From JANOSH01 sp031415695 (GTDB lineage: Bacteria; Actinomycetota; Acidimicrobiia; Acidimicrobiales; Ilumatobacteraceae): 11,101 nt of DNA. Every line of letters begins with the position of its first letter. The stretch's first letter is position 1. Below the pieces are notes generated by a model. The model saw nothing but the letters and a program-made list of their open reading frames with translations, was not told the origin of the DNA and made no database searches. The translations under genes and the position numbers were made by a program. This document shows, in pieces, positions 1-5,852 of this stretch. The stretch spans positions 1-11,101 of the forward strand of contig JANOSH010000004.1 in NCBI GenBank assembly GCA_031415695.1, read 5' to 3'.

Positions 1-22
1 CCACTCGTTCTCGACGACGACC

Positions 23-871
23 TCAGGCATTGGACGCCACGATGATCGGGACCCCGTATGAGCCGTCTGCGTCCGAGATCGCCATGTCCTTGAACACTGA
101 AGGCGCGATCCGACGCACCTGCTGGAACATCTCGAGCGACAGGCGACGGATTTCGAGATCAGCACCGTTGCCGCCGCGCAGCCAGAGGACGTGCCGCAGG
201 AGGCGCATGTTGGGCGACCAGAGCAGACGCGTCTCGCAGGAGTTCGGCAGGTGTGCCCGGGCTGCTTCGTTCGCGCGCTTCGTGACGATGGTGGTATCCT
301 TCACCGACTTGCCGCGCTTGCCGACTTCCTCGACGATGGACTGCTGCAGGGTGATGTAGGCCGCGCGGGCGCGTTCGCAGACCCGCTTGAACTCGTCGAT
401 CTCGAGCGCGTTCGAGAACGCACCGCCGGCGAGGTAGGACACGATGGGCGGGACGACGAACTGGATGTCCGACGCGTCCACATACCGCTGCGACTCCTGG
501 GAGATCGCGACACCGACGCGGTGGCGAACGAGCTCCAAGGACAAGCTGCGAGACACGCCCTGGATCGCGAAGTTGACCGACGAGTGCTCGAGCACCGAGC
601 CATGTTCCATCTCGATGATGTTCCGGATATAGGCGCCGCGGTCGCGGCCTGCCGTCCAGGCACGGTAGCAGTGACGCCCGCCGAACTCGATCATGCGCTC
701 GAGCGCGAACTCGTCGTCCACGTCGTCCCAGAGGCGCCCGAGGGGCGAGTCGAAGCCGCCGTTGACGTGGTTGCCGAGACCGTTGAACCTGGCCCAGTCG
801 TTCAGGGCCTCCTGGTTGAACTGGGTCTGGCCCATCACGAAGACGTCGGGATTCCATATGAGTGCAGTCAT
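23..871 (-). CDS. thyX: Flavin-dependent thymidylate synthase ThyX
   Basis: Probably makes dTMP from dUMP using methylene-tetrahydrofolate, FAD and NADPH, supplying thymidylate in the cytoplasm for phage DNA synthesis. The 282-residue product shows the ThyX (Thy1) family signatures in order: a histidine-rich stretch GSVLEHSSVNFAIQGVSR at residues 91-108, the signature RHRVGVAISQESQRY at 116-130, and the C-terminal substrate-site stretch NMRLLRHVLWLR at 221-232. The N-terminal 55 residues or so resemble nothing I recognise and make the protein somewhat longer than many ThyX enzymes. The signature has eight residues between RHR and the serine, where the textbook motif RHRX7S has seven. The start is ATG at 869-871, preceded by GGAG at a 6-nt spacing; the stop is TGA. 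The gene is divergent from the HTH gene and is separated from the late tail operon by a regulatory gap, so it probably belongs to an early or middle metabolic unit continuing left of the window. The family call is firm. Confidence 0.95.
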   Translation of the reverse strand: MTALIWNPDVFVMGQTQFNQEALNDWARFNGLGNHVNGGFDSPLGRLWDDVDDEFALERMIEFGGRHCYRAWTAGRDRGAYIRNIIEMEHGSVLEHSSVNFAIQGVSRSLSLELVRHRVGVAISQESQRYVDASDIQFVVPPIVSYLAGGAFSNALEIDEFKRVCERARAAYITLQQSIVEEVGKRGKSVKDTTIVTKRANEAARAHLPNSCETRLLWSPNMRLLRHVLWLRGGNGADLEIRRLSLEMFQQVRRIAPSVFKDMAISDADGSYGVPIIVASNA

Positions 872-904
872 GAGTTGCTCCGTTGGTGCGGTTGTTGAGC
901 CCTA

Positions 905-934
905 AAGTTACAGTGAGCAAGTGCGCACATGCAA
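905..934 (-). promoter_or_regulatory. Weak candidate promoter for thyX
   Basis: On the minus strand TTGCAT (929-934) is followed after 18 nt by TAACTT (905-910), placed about 35-60 nt upstream of the thyX start. The -35 is fair (TTGCAT against TTGACA) but the -10 matches only three of six consensus positions. This is a guess from position and spacing, not a confident call. Confidence 0.2.
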
Positions 935-973
935 GTCGAGTTCGAGATGCCTTCTAATGATCTAAGGCAATCC

Positions 974-983
974 GCAGTACCGC
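974..983. repeat. Operator-like palindromic element, copy 1
   Basis: GCAGTACCGC differs at one base from the perfect palindrome GCGGTACCGC of copy 2. With the next four bases (974-987) it forms an inverted repeat with 1021-1034: 13 of 14 bases match, with 33 nt between the arms. It is the copy nearest thyX, about 105 nt from the thyX start. Confidence 0.5.
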
Positions 984-1024
984 ATGGGATTTCTGTAACG
1001 ATTACTGGTGGTTAGCACCGCCAT

Positions 1025-1034
1025 GCGGTACCGC
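1025..1034. repeat. Operator-like palindromic element, copy 2
   Basis: GCGGTACCGC is a perfect 10-nt palindrome. It is followed after four bases by a half-site GGTAC at 1038-1042. Distances to copies 1 and 3 are 51 and 59 nt, start to start. A palindrome of this kind is the usual target shape for a dimeric repressor; binding is inferred, not shown. Confidence 0.55.
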
Positions 1035-1083
1035 TGTGGTACTCGACCATCGGTTTTGTCGAACGGAATCAACGAGTTAACCG

Positions 1084-1107
1084 GCGGTACCGTTTTACCA
1101 TGGTACC
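1084..1107. repeat. Operator-like palindromic element, copy 3, with adjacent palindrome
   Basis: GCGGTACCGT at 1084-1093 contains the perfect 8-nt palindrome CGGTACCG also found in copy 2. It is followed by the perfect 10-nt palindrome TACCATGGTA at 1096-1105 and a second GGTACC at 1102-1107. Copies 2 and 3 therefore share a layout: full CGGTACCG site, then a GGTAC half-site a few bases later. This copy lies about 130 nt upstream of the HTH gene start. Confidence 0.55.
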
Positions 1108-1223
1108 AAGCCTAACGCGCGCGTGTGCGCGTCATATGCGCGATACTCGCTCAGGGTTGCGCAGCTTAGGTCCTTGTTTCGTGGTCGTGGTAATAAGCGA
1201 CTTATGCTAGAACGGGATCTGAA

Positions 1224-1228
1224 AGAGG
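1224..1228 (+). promoter_or_regulatory. Ribosome binding site of the HTH gene
   Basis: AGAGG lies 8 nt before the ATG at 1237. It decides the start: in-frame alternatives at 1123 (GTG) and 1204 (ATG) have no purine-rich site in front and would add residues unlike the family N-terminus. Confidence 0.6.
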
Positions 1229-1236
1229 GCCCCATC

Positions 1237-1458
1237 ATGACACCAGCCGAGTTCAAGCGGCGGCAGTCTTCCTTGGGGTGGACCAATGCCAAGATGGCGA
1301 GCCACCTACGCAAGACGCCGCAATCCATCTCGAACTATCGCAACGAGCGGCAACGTATCCCTGAGCACGTCGAAGTGCTACTGGACGCAGCCCTCAAGAG
1401 CTTGCGCAGCAAGGCGGTCACACCGTCAGCGGGCCCCGACGTAGGGCAAGACGAGTAA
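1237..1458 (+). CDS. Small helix-turn-helix DNA-binding protein
   Basis: A 73-residue protein resembling phage Xre/Cro-type regulators that begin with a TPxEFxxxRxxLGWTxxxMAxxL pattern. The helix-turn-helix covers about residues 15-38 (NAKMASHLRKTPQSISNYRN at 17-36), where the second helix carries the TPQSISNYRNE recognition segment. IPEHVEVLLDAAL then matches the last helix of such domains, and a short polar tail follows. There is no ligand or oligomerisation domain. It is the only protein gene on the plus strand, divergent from thyX and convergent with the late operon, leaving 15 nt between stop codons. Repression at the palindromes upstream of it, and so autoregulation or control of thyX, is a natural inference but is not shown by the sequence. 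The HTH call is good; the target is unknown. Confidence 0.8.
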   Translation: MTPAEFKRRQSSLGWTNAKMASHLRKTPQSISNYRNERQRIPEHVEVLLDAALKSLRSKAVTPSAGPDVGQDE

Positions 1459-1473
1459 CCGCCCAGCGCTCGC

Positions 1474-1791
1474 CTAGCTCTGAGGCGCTGTGCCGGTGAT
1501 CAAAGCATCCCGGTTGCTATAGTAGTCGACGACAGCCTGCTTGGTCAGGCCGCACTCGACGAGGCGCTGCCGATCACGCAACCAGAACGCTTCAACCTCT
1601 GCCTGGGTCAACCCGCGGTTGGGCAATGTCACAGGCCGCGGGCACGAGGCTGCAAGCTGCGGCGGGACAGGGGACAGCTTCGGTGGCTCAGTTGACCGAA
1701 TTGAGTCGGCGCACGCTGCTAGGAGGAAGAGCGGTACTACCAGCAGTAGGATCAGCCGCGCCTTCCCGGATGAGGTCTTCGATCTGTGCAT
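1474..1791 (-). CDS. Outer-membrane spanin lipoprotein (Rz1-like)
   Basis: Predicted o-spanin that joins the inner-membrane spanin to disrupt the outer membrane at the end of lysis. The 105-residue product has a lipoprotein signal: basic n-region (HRSKTSSGKAR), hydrophobic core at residues 13-24, and lipobox LAAC with the acylated cysteine at 27. Residue +2 is alanine, which does not give inner-membrane retention, so outer-membrane sorting is expected. The mature part is proline-rich early (PPKLSPVPPQ, 36-45), as is usual for Rz1 proteins, and has further cysteines at 50 and 80. The gene starts inside the i-spanin gene in another frame (104-nt overlap) and runs past its end. The ATG has a strong AAGGAG at a 7-nt spacing. 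The call rests on architecture and position rather than sequence identity, which is typical for spanins. It is the last gene of the leftward operon. Confidence 0.85.
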   Translation of the reverse strand: MHRSKTSSGKARLILLLVVPLFLLAACADSIRSTEPPKLSPVPPQLAASCPRPVTLPNRGLTQAEVEAFWLRDRQRLVECGLTKQAVVDYYSNRDALITGTAPQS

Positions 1792-2038
1792 CTCGTATCT
1801 CCTTCTCGATGGTCAAGCGGTCGATGGTCCTGAGGGCTTCTTCGACGGCCTTTGCGTTTGCCTCGGCGACCCGTGACGCCTCCGCAGCAGCCGCAGCCAT
1901 CTGCGCAGCGCTTGCGGCATCCCAGCCTCGGTGGTATGCTCGGTAGTCGATGTAGACGACCGTGCCCACAAACGCGGCTGCTACGAGGACGTAGGGCAGT
2001 AGTTTCTTGACGAGGGCCGATCCGAAGAAAGCTAGCAT
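1688..2038 (-). CDS. Inner-membrane spanin (Rz-like)
   Basis: Predicted i-spanin of 116 residues: one N-terminal membrane segment (about residues 13-30, LLPYVLVAAAFVGTVVYI) followed by a periplasmic part dominated by an alanine/glutamate-rich, probably coiled-coil helix (about 40-92). The YHRGWDAA stretch after the membrane segment is like other Rz proteins. It would span the periplasm and bind the lipoprotein encoded in the overlapping frame. I chose ATG at 2036-2038, which overlaps the preceding stop by one base (TGATG), because GGGGA lies 6 nt upstream; an ATG six bases earlier (2042-2044) is possible but too close to that site. Neither a holin nor an endolysin gene adjoins it in this window, so the rest of the lysis functions must lie elsewhere. 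Confidence 0.85.
   Translation of the reverse strand: MLAFFGSALVKKLLPYVLVAAAFVGTVVYIDYRAYHRGWDAASAAQMAAAAAEASRVAEANAKAVEEALRTIDRLTIEKEIRDAQIEDLIREGAADPTAGSTALPPSSVRRLNSVN
1799..1804 (-). promoter_or_regulatory. Strong ribosome binding site of the Rz1-like gene
   Basis: AAGGAG on the minus strand, 7 nt before the ATG at 1789-1791 and inside the i-spanin coding sequence. It is the best Shine-Dalgarno match in the window and argues that the overlapping frame is translated in its own right. Confidence 0.75.
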
Positions 2039-5000
2039 CACCATTCCCCATATCCCGCAGGTGCTGCCTGCGCCCAGTTCGCCGCGGCGAAGTTTGCTGT
2101 CTGGATGTCCGTGTTGACCTGAACCGAACCCATGCAGAAGATACCACCTGTGAGGCCCGCAGGCAACGCGATACCACCTGTGCCCGCGGCAGGATCTTGT
2201 GCGCCGCCGATCACGGTGTTCCAGGCAAGACCGTTCTTCCTGAACCAGATCAGACGCGCGTCGAGGTCGATTGCGCAGCACAAGACGTCGGTGTTGGCAA
2301 AACCTGCGATAGTCGCGGTAGCCACGCCGTTGGTGTAGCGGTTTCCATCAGTCACGATACCAAGGCTGGTCGTGCCGGCGCCCACATAGTTACTTAGAGC
2401 AGCTGCCGACGTCGCGAACCCGGCCGCGATGAAGGACGCGGTGTGGAACTGCATGTTGAACTCGACGTAGAACTTGCCTGTCGAGCGAGCGCGCAGCGAC
2501 CTAACCGACCGCCAGCCTGCGCCGCCTGTCTTAGCGATGGTGCGCCCGACGTTCGAGATCACGATTGATGCGTCTTTGTCTGCCGGGTTCCACTCAGCGG
2601 CAAGGAGCGCAATGTTGACGATGATCGGTAGTACTGCGTAGTCGACCGAGGACTTGAAGTCGCCCGCTGTCCTGATCGAGTTCACGCGCACTTCTGCTTG
2701 CGAAGGGTTGGTACCGAAGGGAAGCAAGTGGAAGGGGATGGTGGTCCCTGACGGGACCGACAAGCGACGAAGTGGGACCTGCTCAACACCGTTGAAGAAG
2801 GTCTTAATGTCGTAAGTCTCGGTGACGTCTGGAGTCTGTGCCGCGTCCTGCTCGTAGGTGACTGCGTCGAACTTGTTCCTGTTCGATGCAACCCAGGTGC
2901 AGGTTTGCGCAGCCGGGTTGGTGATCGTAGGCGTCCGGGAGCCATCGAGCTGCACGTTGCGCGGGCGCAGGGGACGGTCGGCAATGTCTGCCATCGCCTT
3001 CACCTGCTGAGCGGCAGACGCTTCCGCGAACACCGTCCCCCCAATACGATCCAGGAGCTTGTAGTAAGCCGTCCCGTTCTCGAGCAGATCCTCGCCCAAG
3101 ACACCGCTGCCCGTGAGCTCTGAGTTGACTGCCCAGACACGAGCACCGAGCGCATGGTCGAGCGGACGCGTGCCGAACAGCGCGCGACGGATGCCCGTGA
3201 GCGTGACAGTTGCTCCTGCACCCGTGACACCTGAGTAGCTCATCCACTCGCCACCGACGTAGATCAGCCCGTCGTCGCCTGCGAGCAGATCTGCACCCGT
3301 CGGGATGTTGAAGACACCTGAGACGTTCGCGACGACGAAGCCGGTCGCGTCAATGCCAGTGAAGCCCGCCGTCCGCGCGTAGGCCGCTTGCAAGGTGCCG
3401 GAAGCAGGATACTCGACTTCTGCAGGTTCGCGAATGTCGAGCGTGCCCGAGACATTTCCCACCACCATGTCGAAGCCGGTAGAGCCTGCCGTTGGTTTGA
3501 GCGGCAACGGGATTACCGAGGCAAACCCATCAGGCACGGGGAAGGTCAGACGACCCGCGAGGAAGCGCGGCTGCTCGAGCAGGTCGAAGGTTGCGATTGC
3601 CACGGGCTGCGTGATCGGCGGCGTCCAGCCAGAGACTGCAGGAGGCGAGAAGACGACGTTCGACTGTGCGAACGAGTCCTGAAGGCATTCCAGGACAATC
3701 TTGTTGTCCATGAGCGCGCCGAGGTCGTGCTTCTGCACCCGGAACACGACGCCCGCGACTCCGTACTCAGGCCAGTCGAGAACGAAGACGTCTCCTGGGC
3801 GCAGAGCGTAGCCGTTGCGGTTCATCTCGATGGTCGCGCGGAACAGCGGTACCGAGGACGTCGAGAGCTCGCGCGCGGCGATTGCGTTCGCGAGGCTTGC
3901 GGTGTAGCAGAACGGGAAGGACAGCGTTGAGGTCTTGAGCCGTCCCATCATCGTGGCGGTAGCCAGATCCTGCGCGACGGCAACCGAAGTCGACTCCTTT
4001 TCGCGCGTCGGGAAGGACACCTTGACCTGAGCGATCACGTCCTCCCACGAGGTCTTTGTGAAGTTCCGAATCTGGATCACGTCGTCCTCGTCGTAGACCG
4101 GCAAGGTGCCTGGGTCGTAATCGAAGCGGATCAGCTTGACGACGAACTTGCCTGTCTCGGGATCCTGGTACATGATCGCGTCTATCTGACGCAGGATCTC
4201 GGCGATGACTGTCTTGCCCGTCGAGGCCGCGGTGACGAGGATCGAGACCCCGTTGCCTTCGGCGTGCAAGATGGTTGCCGCAGCTTGGAACGACGGTATG
4301 TCAATGAGCACCGAGGCCACACCGAGGCCGCGCCATTGATCGGTCATCACCTGGTAGATGGCCTCCATCGGGTTCATGTCCTCGCCAACGAGGCCGCTTC
4401 CTGGCGAACCAAGCGCGTTGGTGTAGCAGGACAGGATGAAGGACGTCTTGCGCAGTTGCGCCGACTCGCCGATGTAAGCCTTCTCGAAGACGAGGTGGGC
4501 CAGCCCACGGTAACCGGGGACGTTACCAACACCGTTCTGCCCCTCAAGGTAGGCGTTTACCGGCTGGTTGAACGCGCCAGGATAGTAAGTAAACGACGAT
4601 GAGAACCCGCCGCCTTCTTTGTAACCACCGAACAAGGAGTTAGCCGAAAGCGAGCCAGTCGTCGGCAACGTCAACGAAGTCGAACCTGTCCAGACGCTCG
4701 TGTCGTCGATTAGTATCTCGTGCATCTGCACAGCCGGCCCCATCGCAAGCGCGAGGTCGAGACCCAAGTAGTACTTGTAGCCGACGATAATGGTCACCTT
4801 CTTGAAGATCGAAACCTTGATCCGCTCGGTGATCGCAACCGCCGCGTAGTCACCATACCAGATGGTGTTCGGCGCGTTGAAGCGCACCTTGCCTAAGATG
4901 AGTGGGATGGGCGCGTCTTCCGTCGCGCGCGGGAAGTCGACGTTGTCTAGACTATCAGCACGCGCGTTCTCGATGTCCGGCTTCGGCGCGAGTAGCGCGG

Positions 5001-5046
5001 TGACCAGGAACGAGACGACGAAGAGGGCGAGGGTCCACCAGATCAT
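2038..5046 (-). CDS. Tail tip / central fibre protein (gpJ-like) with C-terminal SPRY-like domain
   Basis: A 1002-residue tail-tip protein, likely the distal structure that contacts the host. In order: a hydrophobic N-terminal segment (residues 3-20), common in this class of phage tail proteins; a conserved start typical of the class (ATEDAPIPLILGKVRFNAPNT, 41-61, then IWYGDY); a hub-like region with NPMEAIYQVMTDQWRGLGV (225-243); a stretch resembling the Phage-tail_3 family (about 270-500, with IDAIMYQDPETGKFVVKLIR); beta-rich repeats around 530-650; and a SPRY-like C-terminus (818-1002). It is slightly shorter than lambda gpJ. The ATG overlaps the preceding TAA as TAATG. No clear Shine-Dalgarno site precedes it, so it probably depends on translational coupling. 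It directly follows the BR0599 hub gene, with no gpK- or gpI-like gene between. Family placement is good; the receptor is unknown. Confidence 0.85.
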   Translation of the reverse strand: MIWWTLALFVVSFLVTALLAPKPDIENARADSLDNVDFPRATEDAPIPLILGKVRFNAPNTIWYGDYAAVAITERIKVSIFKKVTIIVGYKYYLGLDLALAMGPAVQMHEILIDDTSVWTGSTSLTLPTTGSLSANSLFGGYKEGGGFSSSFTYYPGAFNQPVNAYLEGQNGVGNVPGYRGLAHLVFEKAYIGESAQLRKTSFILSCYTNALGSPGSGLVGEDMNPMEAIYQVMTDQWRGLGVASVLIDIPSFQAAATILHAEGNGVSILVTAASTGKTVIAEILRQIDAIMYQDPETGKFVVKLIRFDYDPGTLPVYDEDDVIQIRNFTKTSWEDVIAQVKVSFPTREKESTSVAVAQDLATATMMGRLKTSTLSFPFCYTASLANAIAARELSTSSVPLFRATIEMNRNGYALRPGDVFVLDWPEYGVAGVVFRVQKHDLGALMDNKIVLECLQDSFAQSNVVFSPPAVSGWTPPITQPVAIATFDLLEQPRFLAGRLTFPVPDGFASVIPLPLKPTAGSTGFDMVVGNVSGTLDIREPAEVEYPASGTLQAAYARTAGFTGIDATGFVVANVSGVFNIPTGADLLAGDDGLIYVGGEWMSYSGVTGAGATVTLTGIRRALFGTRPLDHALGARVWAVNSELTGSGVLGEDLLENGTAYYKLLDRIGGTVFAEASAAQQVKAMADIADRPLRPRNVQLDGSRTPTITNPAAQTCTWVASNRNKFDAVTYEQDAAQTPDVTETYDIKTFFNGVEQVPLRRLSVPSGTTIPFHLLPFGTNPSQAEVRVNSIRTAGDFKSSVDYAVLPIIVNIALLAAEWNPADKDASIVISNVGRTIAKTGGAGWRSVRSLRARSTGKFYVEFNMQFHTASFIAAGFATSAAALSNYVGAGTTSLGIVTDGNRYTNGVATATIAGFANTDVLCCAIDLDARLIWFRKNGLAWNTVIGGAQDPAAGTGGIALPAGLTGGIFCMGSVQVNTDIQTANFAAANWAQAAPAGYGEW
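2041..2595 (-). other. SPRY-like domain at the end of the gpJ-like protein
   Basis: Residues 818-1002 of the tip protein follow the pattern seen in phage SPRY domains: an opening WNPADKDASIVISN, then GWRSVRSLRARSTGKFYVEF (the strand before the variable loops), LSNYVGAGTTSLGI, an NGNRYTNG-like turn, and LDLDARLIWFRKNGLAWN near the end. SPRY/B30.2 folds bind proteins, or glycans in phage fibres, so this is a plausible receptor-contact module. Recognition is by pattern only. Confidence 0.7.
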
Positions 5047-5852
5047 TAGATTTTGCTCGTAAATGGGTTGCGGTCAGGGACCAGGGGGACACCGCCGAAG
5101 TTGATGCCGTTTGAGAACTTGGCTTTGCACGTCGCGAAGGAATGGTCGCAGCCGCGCTTGAGTGTTACAGATGCGCCGACCGTGAGTCCTGAGAAGGGGT
5201 AGGTGACTGTGAAGTCGTTGCCCGTGTTGCCCATGATCATGCGACCTTGATTGCCCGCAGGGAAGGACAGCTCGCCTGCGTTGCACTCTCCGGTAGCATA
5301 GGGGTGACCTGCGACCGTGATCAGCTTGCCGAGTATCGCCGTCACCGTCGTCGTGTGCTGGTTCGCGGCTGCGCTGACCTGACAGCGCGAGTCGTAGAGC
5401 AGGTGGTTGCACGGCGCCTGGAAACGAGGCTGCGGTGCTACACCTGACAGCATGTAGGAGAACAGTGAAGGGACGCGGAACTTCGCTTTGCGGCCTTCGA
5501 CCGCGAACGTCGTCACCTTGCCTTTCCACATGGTGACCGCAGACGCGAGGTCAGACAAGTGGACACGGAAAAGCGTGAAGTCAAGCTTGGGTGGTGCTGT
5601 GTCGTAGGCGTAGGCTGCGACCATTGGGTGATCAAAAGGCAGTGTGACGTCGAGCGCAAGGCCATCCTCCTCCTGCGTCCCGATCTTGAGTATCCCGCGC
5701 GTCAACCCGGCCAAAGGAGTAAACGTGCCGCCTGCCGCCGTGATAGCGGATTGGTAGGACGTCATTCGCCAAGTCGAGAACGTGCCCTCGAACTGGTATA
5801 GTTCGATAGGCTGCGCATCTGTTCGGCTGGTTTCGGTCGTGGCAAAAGGCAT
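5046..5852 (-). CDS. Tail hub protein, BR0599/DUF2163 family (lambda gpL-like)
   Basis: A 268-residue protein matching the phage BR0599 family: an N-terminal DUF2163-like half (IELYQFEGTFSTWRMTSYQ at 16-34; LTRGILKIGTQEEDGLALDV at 50-69) and the C-terminal signature GCDHSFATCKAKFSNGINFG (234-253). Relatives form the tail-tip hub between the distal tail ring and the central fibre; in gene transfer agents and lambda this protein closes the tube end. Cysteines at 148, 157, 190, 235 and 242 include two pairs spaced by 9 and 7 residues, the spacing I recall for the [4Fe-4S] ligands of lambda gpL, so an iron-sulfur cluster is inferred. GGAG lies 5 nt before the ATG, which overlaps the preceding stop as TAATG; its own stop overlaps the tip-protein start in the same way. 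Confident family call. Confidence 0.9.
   Translation of the reverse strand: MPFATTETSRTDAQPIELYQFEGTFSTWRMTSYQSAITAAGGTFTPLAGLTRGILKIGTQEEDGLALDVTLPFDHPMVAAYAYDTAPPKLDFTLFRVHLSDLASAVTMWKGKVTTFAVEGRKAKFRVPSLFSYMLSGVAPQPRFQAPCNHLLYDSRCQVSAAANQHTTTVTAILGKLITVAGHPYATGECNAGELSFPAGNQGRMIMGNTGNDFTVTYPFSGLTVGASVTLKRGCDHSFATCKAKFSNGINFGGVPLVPDRNPFTSKI

Larger units (their letters stand above)
872..1236. promoter_or_regulatory. Divergent intergenic control region between thyX and HTH gene
   Basis: This is the only stretch longer than 300 nt without a gene. It separates the starts of two divergent genes and so should hold a promoter for each. It contains three copies of a GCRGTACCGY palindromic element, a further 10-nt palindrome, and an alternating CGCG/TGCG-rich stretch around 1116-1140. 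I could not find a strong sigma70 promoter for the HTH gene; TATGCT at 1203-1208 is a possible -10 but no good -35 lies 16-18 nt upstream. An open frame reaches back from the HTH gene to 1123 but has no ribosome site before any of its earlier start codons, so I treat that part as non-coding. Confidence 0.6.

Noticed and set aside
159..920. 253-codon open frame on the minus strand overlapping thyX, and a 235-codon plus-strand frame at 191-898
   Set aside because: Arginine/proline-rich composition with no family pattern; both are frame shadows of the well-supported thyX gene in GC-rich DNA.
1123..1236. Longer start for the HTH protein, adding 38 residues from GTG 1123 or 11 from ATG 1204
   Set aside because: No ribosome site precedes either codon, while ATG 1237 has AGAGG at 8 nt and gives the usual family N-terminus.
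1464..1490. Possible bidirectional terminator: 6-bp stem CAGCGC/GCGCTG between the HTH and Rz1-like stops
   Set aside because: The loop is 15 nt, the stem is short and neither side has a T-run, so it is not convincing as an intrinsic terminator.
3846..3853. Additional GGTACC-centred sites at about 2710, 3848 and 6806
   Set aside because: They are single copies inside tail coding sequence without the flanking half-site layout, so chance is enough to explain them.
3388..3930. 180-codon open frame on the plus strand within the tip protein gene
   Set aside because: Charged, low-complexity translation with no motif, opposite a clear tail gene; a shadow frame.
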